Positions 11,666 to 23,874 of a DNA stretch of 64,000 bases are shown piece after piece. Numbering within the stretch: the stretch's first letter is position 1; each line of letters starts with the position of its first letter. A model generated the notes under the pieces. The model was given only the letters and a program-made list of their open reading frames with translations. It did not search any database and was not told where the DNA came from. Made by a program: the position numbers and the translations under genes. The stretch comes from Batillaria attramentaria (Eukaryota > Mollusca > Gastropoda > Batillariidae): the NCBI GenBank assembly GCA_018292915.2, contig JACVVK020000165.1, positions 660,001-724,000 of the forward strand, read 5' to 3'.

Positions 11666-13101
11666 TGTCTGTCTGTGTGTCCGCAGTTAACCTTAACATT
11701 GGCATTTTCTAAGAATCTACAAACAGCAGAGTCACCAAACTTGGCATGCCGATAGACAGCCATAAGACCTTTCAAAATAGATCATTTGAATGACCTTGAC
11801 TCAAGGTCAAGGTCATTAAGCTGTCTGTTTGAAAATTTTACATTGGCATTTTCTTGGAATCTACAAATACCAAAGGTTTTCAACTTTTCATGATGTTAGA
11901 CATTGATAAGAACTTTACAGATATACATGTATTTAATGGCCTTGTATGAAGGTCAAGGCCAGACAAGCTATTTTCCGCATTTCCGTAGAAAACCATAACA
12001 TTGGCATTTTCTCAGAATCTACAAACAACACAGGCACCAAACTTGGCATGCTGATAGACAACCATAAGACCTTTCAAAATATTTAATTTTGAATGACCTT
12101 GACGGAAGGTCAAGGTCACTAAAGCTGTTTGTTTGACAATTTTGCATTGGCATTTTCTTGGAATCTACAAAAACGGGAGGTTTTCAACTTTGCATGATGA
12201 TAGACATTGATAAGAACTTTACAGAAGTACATGTATTCAATGGCCTTGTGTCAAGGTCAAGGCTATACAAGCTATTTACCGCATTTCCACAGTAAACCTT
12301 AACATGGGCATTTTCTCAGAATCTACGAAAAGCAGAGGCACCAAATTTGGCATGCCTATAGACAGCCGTAAGACCTTTAAAATTATATCATGTTGAATGA
12401 CCTTGACTAAAGGTCAAGGTCACTAAAGTTGTCTGTTTTAAAATTTTGCATTGGCATTTTCTCAGAATCTACATAAACCAGAGGTTTTAAACTTTACATG
12501 GTGATAGACATTGATAAGAACTTTACAGATATACATGTATTCAATAGCCTTGTGTCAAGGTCAAGGCCGTACAAGCTATTTCTGTGAAACCGTAACATAG
12601 GCATTTTCTCAGAAACAACAAACAGCAGAGGCGCCAAACTTGGCATGCTAATAGACATTGATAAGACCAATATATCCATACCACTTTAAATGACCTTGAC
12701 TCAAGGTCAAGGTCAGTAAAGCTGTCTGTTGTGAATTTCAATACTACTGTTTTTGGAGAAACTACAAATACTAGAGGCATCCAACTTGGTGTAATGATAG
12801 ACATATTTGAATGACCTTGACCCAAGGTCAAGGCCATATAGTCAGTTTTGGGGGAAAAGTGTAACATTGCCAGGAACTAAGAACACCAGAGACACCTTAC
12901 TTGGCTTGATGATAGATAGTGATAAGAAATTTACAAACATACTCTTTTGAATGACCTTGACCCCTGTCACAAGGGAGCCGTGGAGGCTTTTGCCTCTCTA
13001 GTTTGTTGTTGTTGAAAACTTGGCCAATAAATTTCCTTGTATCCTTGTATTCTTTAAAGTCATTTTGTCAAAATGTGATCGTAACTCTCTCTCTCTCTCT
13101 C

Positions 13102-13141
<40 letters not shown>

Positions 13142-13303
13142 ATTTTCATTAAGACAGCTATTGTTACATAACTTCTAGAGTTATTTGCATTAAATTTATG
13201 TTTCGCGTACGCAAAAGAAGTAAACTATATTGCATCGAGATCAAGCCAACCAGCAAGTTCCACTTCATTGACGCAAAGGCTTAAACAAGCAAGAGATTGC
13301 CGT

Positions 13304-13399
<96 letters not shown>

Positions 13400-13593
13400 G
13401 CACGCACACAGACCATTAGAGGTCGATATACGACTCTTTTTACAGTTGTCCACAATATTTTCTTCTTTCCTTGGTTATAAGAACACACACTAGCACAACT
13501 GACCTTATATCCGAGGTATGCTTATAAGAAACCTCGCTTATAAGGACACCCAAATGCTGGCCCCGGCGCTGTTCTTATATCCGAAGTCCACTG
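10998..13593. mobile_element. TA-flanked DNA transposon (pogo/Tigger-like), copy A only
   Basis: The element starts CAGTGGACTCC and ends with the complement of CAGTGGACTTC. It is flanked by TA at 10996-10997 and 13594-13595. Copy B has the empty site with a single TA at 27369-27370. Subterminal motifs of the type GGATATAAGAACC and CTTATAAGGACA recur in both ends. Inside are a GT tract, a 300-bp tandem array, a CT tract and a CA tract. No transposase frame is seen, so it is non-autonomous. TA target and CAG ends fit the Tc1/mariner/pogo superfamily. Confidence 0.75.
11690..12985. repeat. Tandem array of about 300-bp dimers with nuclear-receptor-like sites
   Basis: Monomers of about 150 bp begin TTGGCATTTTCTCAGAATC and alternate in two types, giving dimers starting near 11698, 12000, 12303 and 12595. 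Each dimer contains TGACCTTGA followed a few bases later by TCAAGGTCA. The array is bracketed by GGCTCCCTTGTG (near 11570) and its complement (near 12970), so it may be a nested element. A related single copy in reverse lies at about 31140-31300. Confidence 0.75.
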
Positions 13594-13999
13594 TATTATG
13601 AATGGTGGTGGGTAGGTGAATGGGGGGGGGGGGGGGGAGAGGGAGGGTCATTTTTCTTACCCCATAACAAATCAAACGGATTGTTTTTATTTTCAGTTTC
13701 TCGTTGTTACATGGTATACAGATACTTTTGAAAATCTATTTTCAATAACACTTTGGAAACTTAACCAAATCCTGACTTGAGTGTTTGTTGTGGAAAAGAT
13801 TTCTTGTATGATTCTGTCTTGTCACTGGTTTCATGTCTGTCCGTTGTCGTGACGAAATCTACACATTGCTGTGTGTCTGTGTTTCCACATCATAACGTTT
13901 GTTACACAGCATTCATTCCCACTCACACTGTGACACCACACGAACTGCAGTTCAAGTCGTTGTTGTTGTTGTTGTTCAACCCAACAGAACATCAAAACA

Positions 14000-14790
14000 G
14001 AACACAGCATGATGGAAATTCACTTGACCGCAACTGAGGACTTCAGTCATATAGAAGATCAAAGCTTGTAACGCTGGACAAGGGAAAATCATATTTCCGC
14101 AACTATAGATGCTTCAACCCAATAGAACATAAACGCTTAGAACATGGGACGATGTAAATTCAATTGTCCGTAACTGGGGACTTCAACCCCATAGAACAAC
14201 AAAACTTAGAACACGGGACGATGTAAATTCATATGTCCGCAACTAAGGGCTTCAATCCAATAGAACATCAAAACTTAAAACACTAGACAATGGAAATGCA
14301 ATTGTACGCAACTACAGTATAAATACTTCAACGTACGAACAACTAAAAAAACTGCGTTTTTTTCCAACCACGTAGGAGCAATGCTGTTTTTTTAAAAAAG
14401 CAAATGTAGTAGTATATATGCCGGCAAAGTAATATTTTTGATGATTTATTGGGTATGCCAGTAGCTGAACTATTTCACTCCATGACATGACTGACTGTCA
14501 TTGAAATAATTATGATGGCAGCCCACGACAGGGGGGGGGGGGGGGGGACAAAATCGCCCAGGCACTTTTGAAAAACAACAACAACAACATGACAACAACA
14601 AAACAAAAACAAAACAAAACAGAAAAACAACAATAAAAAATTTGGTTGGGGGAGGGGGGGGGGGGGGGTCAATTCTAGTGATTTTGGGATTTTTTCTATT
14701 TTCGAGCCCCCGCCCTTGTGTGGGTTTCCATCACGTTTTTTTTTTCATTCAATTGATTTCGCTGATGTGCTATATGACGACTAATTAATA
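14000..14790. other. No gene seen
   Basis: The left part repeats a 60-75-bp unit (AACATCAAAACTTAGAACAC and TGGAAATTCAATTGTCCGCA types). Then come AAC and G runs. Nothing coding is supported. Confidence 0.6.
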
Positions 14791-14794
14791 ACAT

Positions 14795-14973
14795 ATTAGG
14801 CATGTTTCGTAGGACTTCGTAAGGACCTCGGTGAGCAGCGTAACCCATTTACATGTAAATTAGGGGTACATTTAGGTAATCGCAGCCTGTGCCCTGTGAG
14901 CCGAATTTACATGTAAATACGTTACGCTGCTCACCAAGGTCCTCCTTACGAAGTCCTACTAAACATGCCTAAT
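14795..14973. mobile_element. MITE family with TTACATGTAAAT core, copy 1
   Basis: A near-perfect inverted repeat of about 55 bp begins ATTAGGCATGTTTCGTAGG. It includes AGCAGCGTAACCCATTTAC and ATGTAAAT on both arms, with about 60 bp between. It would fold into a long hairpin. Confidence 0.7.
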
Positions 14974-15663
14974 GGAATGCTGCTGGGTGACCCAGGACAC
15001 TGGCTGATATATGGAAGTATATCTTCATTCACTTGAAGTCTCTTTTGTGTGCTGTCACAGAGAAACACTAGAAAGAACAGTGATTTTTGTCGAAGGAACA
15101 TTTACAGAAAAAATCTATTCTTATCTGTACAGCTAGCTGTTTCTATTCTTTAATTTGTGACTGAGATATTAATTGCTTGTCGACTGTATGTATGACATGT
15201 AAGAACAAGTTTTGCTAAACTGGACATTTTGAATTTTTTTTTTTTAAGATGAAAAATGTATCTTCACCGGTTGTCTTTGCTGAGCATTCCGAAATTCTCT
15301 TTTTCCGAGAGGTGCTCTCACAAAGTTTTTGCCGAATTCTATTTTTCATATTTTGTAAATATTCCATATTATACAGCGATTATTGGGACTGCATGGTGTA
15401 CCCCCTTTTTTCCCTTCTACTGTTTATATTTTCTTGCAAATTATACACAAAGAAAGTTTCAGTTTTTGAATGGATTCAAACCAGTCACCCATATTTGTAT
15501 CTATGCTTGTATTTCTTTTTTGACAGTAAGCACTTTCATTTACTGATTTATTATCTTTCCTTCTTATTTGAAATAAATCCTGCCGAACTCAGCAGAAGAA
15601 ATATCTAGTGAAAATTTTCAACGCAATTTTCTGAATGACGAATGTTGCCTGTGGTTTTCTGTT

Positions 15664-15800
<137 letters not shown>

Positions 15801-16019
15801 CGGCACTCAGTGAGGAGGAGAAGTGCGTTCGCTGCACAATACACGTCAGCATCGATGACGCACGTCATTGTCAGAGTTACACTTGCAAAATAGTCGCTGC
15901 GGGAGATCAGCAGTGACATGCGTTTGTAACACAGAGGCTTGCCTATGAACGTGGAAAATTTAGCCCGTCCTATGATGTTGTTTCCATTACTATGGAAACA
16001 ACGTGAAAAAAGAAAAAAA

Positions 16020-16656
16020 TTAAGACGTTAATAAACGAGATAGTATACCGTAGAAAATATACCGGTGTCAAATTTCTACAGAAACTAAACTATACATTCT
16101 ACGTTTTGTGAAGATGCTCTATACGACATAACTACTGTATACACTAACAGGCGCCAGGTCACATATACGGTGTAAGGGAAACAACTGCATTTTTTTTGCC
16201 AGTAAGACAAGGCTTGTGTCCCCCTAAATCGTATGCTCTTCAATGTAAACTGACGTAATGAAACTGACACTAGACAACCAGGAAGTATCTCGTCTGTTGT
16301 GGCAACTACACTCCGCCATAGTGACTCAAAACAGGTGGGCGCGTCACGCCAGGTAAATTATTATTATTATTATTATTATTAAGGCCTACTCCGTCACAGT
16401 CCACCAAATAGCACGCACTCTTCGTTCTTCCTCTCAGTGAAAACCTGTTGAAAGTTTCTCAGCGAAATCTCCAGACAGTAGGCGAGCGCGCGTTTAGCTT
16501 CGCTGCCCCGTCACTCACTGAGGGGCGCCGCGCTACCTGCCGGTCTGAGTGACCCAGTGTCGGACATAAACTGTTTCAATTCTGACCTGAAAACGTATCT
16601 ATTCCGACTGGCTTTCGACTAGGTCCGCTTACCTCCCCCAGATTCAGCTGTTGATG

Positions 16657-16710
<54 letters not shown>

Positions 16711-16848
16711 GGGCATAGGAACCACGGGGGCCCTGGGGGCCCAGGCCCCCGTTTGATTTTTGGAAGGGGGGCCCGAATATCTCTGGGCCCCACTTGCTTT
16801 TGATAAGAGGAGATGGGGCCCACCAGTGGTGGTGGTGGTGGTGGTGGT

Positions 16849-16895
<47 letters not shown>

Positions 16896-17427
16896 GTACT
16901 ACGATGAATGCGGAAATGCACGAATAGAGTCACTGTACGAGAATTTTGCTATAATAATTCATTATTATAATTATTATCATTACAGTTAAAGTCGCTCGCG
17001 ATTTCGTTGTTTCCGGGCAATAGTGTTTTATCATCGGTCCGCAATGTGGCAATGTTGTATTAATATCTGTATTAGCGCTGGCTGTTGTTACAAATAGTTA
17101 CCCACTGTCATATGAGTGTCAGTAGGGCACAGTGTTACCGCCAAGTTACACCAAGCACTGATGCTGTAACACGCTACAAAGTAAGCTGTCTCAGTCTACC
17201 GTATGTTCTGTGTAATAATATTATTAACAACCGATAATACATGCATCATGACAACTAATACGACCACTTATATTGACGACTGAATCAGTGGTTCAAGTCA
17301 CTGACATAAAGCAAACATGTAGCTATCGTGCCATCGCTACTGACGTAAACTGGGTCATGATGAATATTGATGATTAGCAAGTGTGGGAATTCCCGATTCC
17401 CGAAAAAGTGGCCTTTCATAAGAACTG

Positions 17428-17464
<37 letters not shown>

Positions 17465-18030
17465 CTGTCTCTGTCCATGTCTCTCTCTCTCTCTCTGTGT
17501 TTTGCGTACAAAAAAAAAAACAAAACAAAACAAACAAAAACCTGACATGAAGCAAATAACCGCAGTTAACATTTTTAAATTGTTGCACTGAGTTGAAAGT
17601 TGAAAGAATCGCACTCAGTGAGATACCGGTAGATAAACACAACTTAACAGTATTACCATTTGTGAAAATGATAATGTGTACGGTTCATGTTGATTATATT
17701 CTGTCATCATTTGCATAATTTGCAGACTTGTTATCATAGCCAAATGATGAAGAAACAATGTATGTCTGCAATTGGTGAAGTTGGTTTTCCCAAATGCTGT
17801 TCGCTATACCGATTTTTTTTATTTTTTATTTTTTATTTTTTTTAGTTTTTAGTTCACAGTTCATTTCATTTTACTCAATTCCTACACTCAATACCATTTT
17901 TTTATATTGTTGTTGTTTTTTTTTACTTTTTAGTTCACAGTTAATTTCATTATACTCCATTTCTACTGAGTAGATCTGTAGTTGTGTACCGATGGCCTCA
18001 TGGAAACAAAATCATGATTAATGTCTGCGT
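16020..18030. other. No gene seen apart from repeats
   Basis: Contains ATT repeats (16360-16380), the LINE fragment, GT and GGT tracts (16664-16895), GA/CT tracts near 17430-17500, and T-rich sequence to 17960. It is the upstream flank of copy B; no promoter motif is convincing. Confidence 0.6.
16540..16625 (+). repeat. Short LINE coding fragment
   Basis: The frame reads NSDLKTYLFRLAFD and a stop, the usual extreme C-terminus of LINE ORF2. It is broken by a GT tract. Confidence 0.5.
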
Positions 18031-18159
18031 GGATTAAATTTGGCATGGTGGGGGGGGGGGGGGGACTGGCACGTTGACTATACTCGTGTTTGCTGGATTA
18101 AGAGCCGGCAAAGGACCGTTAATCGCGCCTCTTATTTCCATACAAAACTGGAAAAGGGT

Positions 18160-18605
18160 AAAAACAACAACAACAACAACAACAACAGCCCCCCCCAAGA
18201 AAACAAACAAACAAAAGAAAAACAAAAACAAACAACCAACAACAACAAAACAACAACAACAACAACAAACCAAAACAAAAACAAAAACAAAACAACCTAC
18301 AAAAAACAAAACAAAAACAAACAAACAAATAACCAAAAACAAAGCAAAACAACAAAAACAAACACCCCCCCAAAAACAAACAAACAAACAAACAAACAAC
18401 AACAACAACAAAACAACAACAAACAAATAAACAAAAACAAACAAACAAAACAACAACAACAACAAAAAAACAAATAATAACAACAACAACAACAACCAAA
18501 AAAACACCCAAACAACAAACAAACTGACAATCAAACGAAAAAGAAAAGGAAAAAATATCAACCACCACCACCACCACCACCATCACCACCACCACCACCA
18601 CCAAG
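18160..18605. repeat. AAC-rich tract followed by CCA repeat
   Basis: Interrupted AAC/AAAC repeats give way to ACC triplets about 80 bp before the start of copy B. No gene is supported in it. Confidence 0.8.
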
Positions 18606-18685
18606 AACAACAACAAGCCGCTTCTTCAATACATGTACTACATTCCACACAGTATTAGTCGCCACACTGTTATATTTCAGACATC

Positions 18686-19774
18686 ATGCGACGACACGGC
18701 CCCCCACCCCCGGGCAGCCGGGGAGTGTGTTACACGTGTGGACAGCCCGGTCATATCGCCAGGAACTGTCCCCTTGTCCGGTGCAATAGATGTCAGCAGC
18801 TGGGACACGTAGCAAGGAACTGTCCCGGTCCACACAGTTCTCAGCGCCCACAGTCTGGTCACGTGACAGGCGCCAGTCAAAACCCGGGACAAGGTGTTGG
18901 TCATTCTCAGCCTCACAGCTCTACACGGACAGTACAAGGTGTTGGTACATGTCAACAATACGCGAGATATCCTCAGCCTCAGGGCTCTATACAGACAGCA
19001 CAAGGCACAAGTCAGCCTCAGACACCAGTAGATATGGCCGAAAACCTCTGGCTTCAGTCTGTACATGACTGGTACCCCAACCTCCACAGCCAAACCTACT
19101 TCCTCCCTCCGCTTCACTTCAACAGAGTGCAGTACGACGTACAGACGGTATCCGGACTGCCGGTACTAGTTCCACAGGAAGCATCAGATCAGGCTGGCCA
19201 GGTGCCCGTTAACGTTCCCAGTGGACCACCCCCTCAGTCTAACCCCCCACCCCTTGCATCACGAGTGTATCAGCCAGTTCCCCCTGGTGACCCGCTACCC
19301 CCGGTCCAAGACAGTGATGTGAGGGACGATCGCGCGCTGCAGCAGGTGCTTCAACGTCTGCAGCAAGTGGCGGAGAGGAGGCAGGAGGTCATGATGGTAC
19401 TGTCCCAGTTACAGTTCAGGAAATACCTCGACAACCAAGTCGATCCAATCTCTGCCGCAGCTACCCGCCTACTCCCTCGACCAACCACGCTGGGTAAACC
19501 GGACGGTGACTTTGATGTGTTGATAATAAGCCGCCGGTATGGTCTGATAGTAGGGGAAGTGAAATCAGTGGGAGACAACCCCCAGCTCACCACGGACCAG
19601 GCGGTGGTGGCCAAAGTACAGAGGGCTGTGAAGCAACTGAACACAGCTCACAATCTGTTGGGACGTCTTGTGTCAGACTTGGGGCCCATCAACATCACGA
19701 AGATACTGATGTTACCCAACGTGACGACAGCACAGCTGGTACAGGCTATTGACACAAACCCCCAGGTCCAGCAG
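18686..19774 (+). CDS. Copy B exon 1: zinc knuckles and nuclease module
   Basis: This single exon encodes residues 1-363. It contains both CCHC knuckles (CYTCGQPGHIARNC and CNRCQQLGHVARNC). It also holds the catalytic-looking strand pair GDFDVLII and GLIVGEVKS, which match the D-X(n)-E-X-K arrangement of PD-(D/E)XK enzymes. A helix rich in Gln, Arg and Glu (residues 216-245) precedes the nuclease, as is usual for the first helix of this fold. The donor is CAG|GTAATC in phase 0. CCHC knuckles also occur in retroviral Gag and in cellular RNA-binding proteins; here they are spliced in frame to a helicase, which argues against a simple retroelement remnant. Confidence 0.85.
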
Positions 19775-20355
19775 GTAATCTCTCTCTCTCTCTCTTAACT
19801 TCTGCACACGCTAATTGTACAGATTCCGTAGAAGTACCATAATCTTTGGTTTCTGTCAAAGATCTTGGAAACAAGGTCTTTGTTTCTGTGTTAACAGCTT
19901 TGCCAAAGACGATAGATCCACAAGAGCGTAGCGGATCTAGGGTCATGGTTTTGCCCAAGTCATGGGATACGTACGTCAGTTAGTGACGTAAATGACACAA
20001 CCCTGAACATAATGACGTTGGTAGTGACATGTGCAGTTACTGGTCGGAGTTGTAAAAGAGATCGTTTGGTTTTTGTCATGTCTGGAAATGAGAGTCGAAA
20101 GCCCATAATAATTTGTGATTCTTCTGATAAAACATGTTTCGTGCCTCATGAAACTTATACAGATGTGAGTAACGTATTGAGTGAGAAAGCAATTTCTCTC
20201 TCGTCTGTCTTAGTCAGTTACTAACGTAGACCACAAAGTTGCGAAGTATCTTAACAGCAGAGAGCGGTCATGGACTACAAGATGCTTGGTGTATGCAGAC
20301 ACGTAACACGTTGGCTGGGACGAGCCAGGAAAGGTAACCCACGAATCGTGTGTGT

Positions 20356-20416
<61 letters not shown>

Positions 20417-22160
20417 CCAGGACCTCTGTCAATGTGTGGGAGCAACAGATACCGCTGCCGCTGTGGCCCGCTGTCTTTGTGCCGACAGTTCCGAGTGGTG
20501 GGAACGAAGTGTGACAGACCACGGCCAGGACACAAACATGACAAACGCTATCTATGAGAGACTGGTCGCTAGGTGGGTGGACAGCACTTTTCCTGTAAAT
20601 GATCATTAAAAGATTATCAGTTTCAAAGGATGGGAGACAGCTATTTTTACTCTCTCTCTCTCTGGGCCCTTACCCACAGAAGAAAAACTTAGAGCGCTCG
20701 AACTTCTCCCCCTTACCAAGCATCTTGAGTTCAACCGGTGCGTTTTCATGCACAAGATAGTCCACTGTAAGGTTCCTCCATATCTTACCACGTTCTTTCA
20801 ACCAAGTCAGCGACACAACGCAAGAAATGGCCTGTTCCAATTACCATTACCTAGATTGGACATTTTTAAAACAAGCCTCTCATTCTCTGGGTCACTTTCA
20901 TGGAACCAGTTGCCAGCATACTTAAAATGTACCCCGAAGCTTCATTCATTTAAAACTCAACTTCTCAGATACTTACGTAAGTCATAGGTCCAGGAACAAT
21001 ATCTGAACCATGCTAAATTACTCGTTATCAGATGGCACTATTACATTACTATTACCTTTTTACAAGTTATGTTGTATACTACAATTTCAAACACCATGCT
21101 GCCTACTTCTTCACCTATTTTCCGATGTGTTTCCTTTGAATTTCCTGCGCTTCTTTGTATCTTTGCATGTTTTTTTTTCTTTTTTTTTTTTTCTATTTTC
21201 TAATGAGATTTACTCCCTTTGTGCCTGGTATACTTTTTTTTGTTTTTTGTAATGTTAGCCTTTATTTTCTTAGTGTTCCTAGATTAGCAGGACAGCTTGT
21301 AAGATAGGCAGACCATGCCTACAAGTCTTTATTCTGAAATAAACGTTTCAGTCAGTCAGTCTCTCTCTCTCTCTTTAGTTGTTTGTTCTTCAAAACGGCA
21401 AGTTGAAAATTGGTTGCAAGACCAAAACTTCCACCGTTTTAAAATAAAGTTATTTCAATTTCAATTTCTCTCTCTCTTGTTGTTGTTGATGTACAGACAC
21501 GCAAGCTATTTTTTTTAATGAGTACACCCGACCAAATATAGATTATGCGTCAACTATTTGGGACGGTTGTGGTGAACTTCATCTTAGAAAAGTAATTCCC
21601 TGTACCGACGCGGCATTAAGCTTGTCCTTCCCGACCCCACTCTCACCACGGATGAAAAGCTCACGATGCTATCTACCATTAGGAAAACATTTGGCCCTCA
21701 ACAAATGCCTGATGATGCATAAAGTACTTAAAGGGAAAGCCCCTTCCTACTTGTCAAAACTCTTCAGGCCCTCGAAGAATAGTCTTTTCGTCATACGTCC
21801 ACGTCTAGACTTGTTCAAGTCTAGTCTCTCCTATTCTGGTGCATTCATCTGGAACTCTCTACCATCTGAGGTCCGACTAATTAATAATTTCTCAAGATTC
21901 AAGGTTCAAGTGTGTCAGAATTTTCTGACTAATTAATAATTTCTTAGGGTTCAAGGTTCACGTTCGTCAATATCATTCTCGTTTATCATTGGAAAAAAAA
22001 GTTTTTCCCTTACTGTGTTTTTATTTCTTAGAATTTCTATGTGTATTTATCGCATTTGAATTGATAACTTTCTCATTGTTTACATAAGCATTGTCGCTGT
22101 AATGTTCGTGAAATGTGCTGTAAACCGTGCAGGCGCTGGTCAGTCTGCGCGCGCACGAGC

Positions 22161-22243
<83 letters not shown>

Positions 22244-23815
22244 CTGACATGTCCGACTGTCACTGTTTCAGGTTCTGTGGCCCCGCCACCTCTATAGAGG
22301 TTCCGACTGTAACCACCCCAAGACGCTGTATGGAGCTGAGAACTGAGACAGAGGCCATCGCCCACACGGGTCTCAGAATGGCCGTGTTGACCTTATTCCC
22401 TGATCAGGTGGCGTTGGTCAACAGACCCGAGCCACAACAGGACTTGATGCTACTTTGGGGCCCCCCAGGTACTGGAGTGGGTTAGGGGTCGACATTAAAA
22501 CGTGTTGGAAGCAAACATTTACACAATTACAAAAAGAGAAACTGAGTAGTAGTAGAAGTAGTAGTTGTAGTAGTAGTAGTAGTAGTATTAATGGTGGTGG
22601 CAGTTATAGTAGTGGTGGTGGTGGTGGTACACTGTAGAAAAAGTAGTTGTAGTAGTGGTAGCTGTAGTAGTAGTAATAGTTGTAGTACTGGTGATAGTAG
22701 TTGTAGTAGTGGTGGTGGTGGTAGTACACTGTAGAAAAAGTAGTTGTAGTAGTAGTAGTAGTGGTAGCTGTAGTAGTAGTAATAGTTGTAGTACTGGTGA
22801 TAGTAGTTGTAGTAGTGGTGGTGGTGGTGGTACACTGTAGTAGAAGTACTAGTGGTAGCTGCAGTAGTAGTAATAGTTGTAGTACTGGTGATAGTAGTGG
22901 TGGTGGAGGTGGCGGTATATTGTAGTAGAAGTAGTAGTGGTAGTTGCAGTAGTAGTAATAGTTGTAGTACTGGTGATAGTAGTTGTAGTAATGGTGGCGG
23001 TGGTGGTGGTACACTGTAGATGAAGTAGTTGTAGTAATAGTAGTAGTAGTGGTAGCTGTAGTAGTAGTAATAGTTGTAGTACTGGTGATAGTAGTTGTAG
23101 TAGTGGTGATGGTGGTGGTACACTGTAGAAGAAGTAGTAGTAGTAGTAGTGGTAGCTGTAGTAGTAGTAGTAGTGGTAGTGGTGGTGGTACACCGTAGTA
23201 GAAGTAGTTAGTTGTAGTGGTAGTAGTTGATGTGGTACTGGTGGTGTAGCAGGAGTAGTTGTAGGAGATATTGTTGTGGTAGTAGTAGTAGTAGTGGCGT
23301 TGGTACACAGTAGTAGAAGTAATTAGTTGTAACAGTAGCAGTTGTAGTAGTAGTTGATGTTGTAGTGGACGTTGTAGTTGTTGTAGTAGTAGTAATGGTA
23401 GTACATGTATTTATATCAAGTACTATGTGGAAACTGTAAAATTAAACCGCTGTACAAACAGAATGTTGTGGTAAACCTCCCTCCTTCCACACAGGCACCG
23501 GAAAAACGGTCGTGCTGACACTAAAGGGCATGCAGTGGTGGCAGCGGGGAAAGGACGTTCACTTGTTGAGTTCACACGATGAGAGTCGTGCCGTCATCAT
23601 ACTTATGGAGCAACAGCTGCTGCACGCCTCGGGGGGTGGTCCAACAGCAACACCAGCAGCCGCCCCACGTGTCCACCGCCATATGTACGACTTTCAGTAC
23701 AACGATACAGACGTGGAGACCGCTGTCAACAAACTGGCGGCAGCCGCGAATAATGGAGAACTTTACATCATCGCCGATGAGGCATTTTATGGCCGGTAAG
23801 TTGTACTGTGATGAC

Positions 23816-23874
<59 letters not shown>

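Noticed and set aside
18034..18616. Cys/Val/Phe-rich long frames on the - strand
   Set aside because: They come from the AAC/AAAC tract; composition explains them. The same holds for 54296-54707.
18686..19774. Zinc-knuckle exon as a retroviral or LTR-element Gag remnant
   Set aside because: The frame continues through matching splice junctions into a nuclease and helicase; no protease, reverse transcriptase or LTR is nearby.
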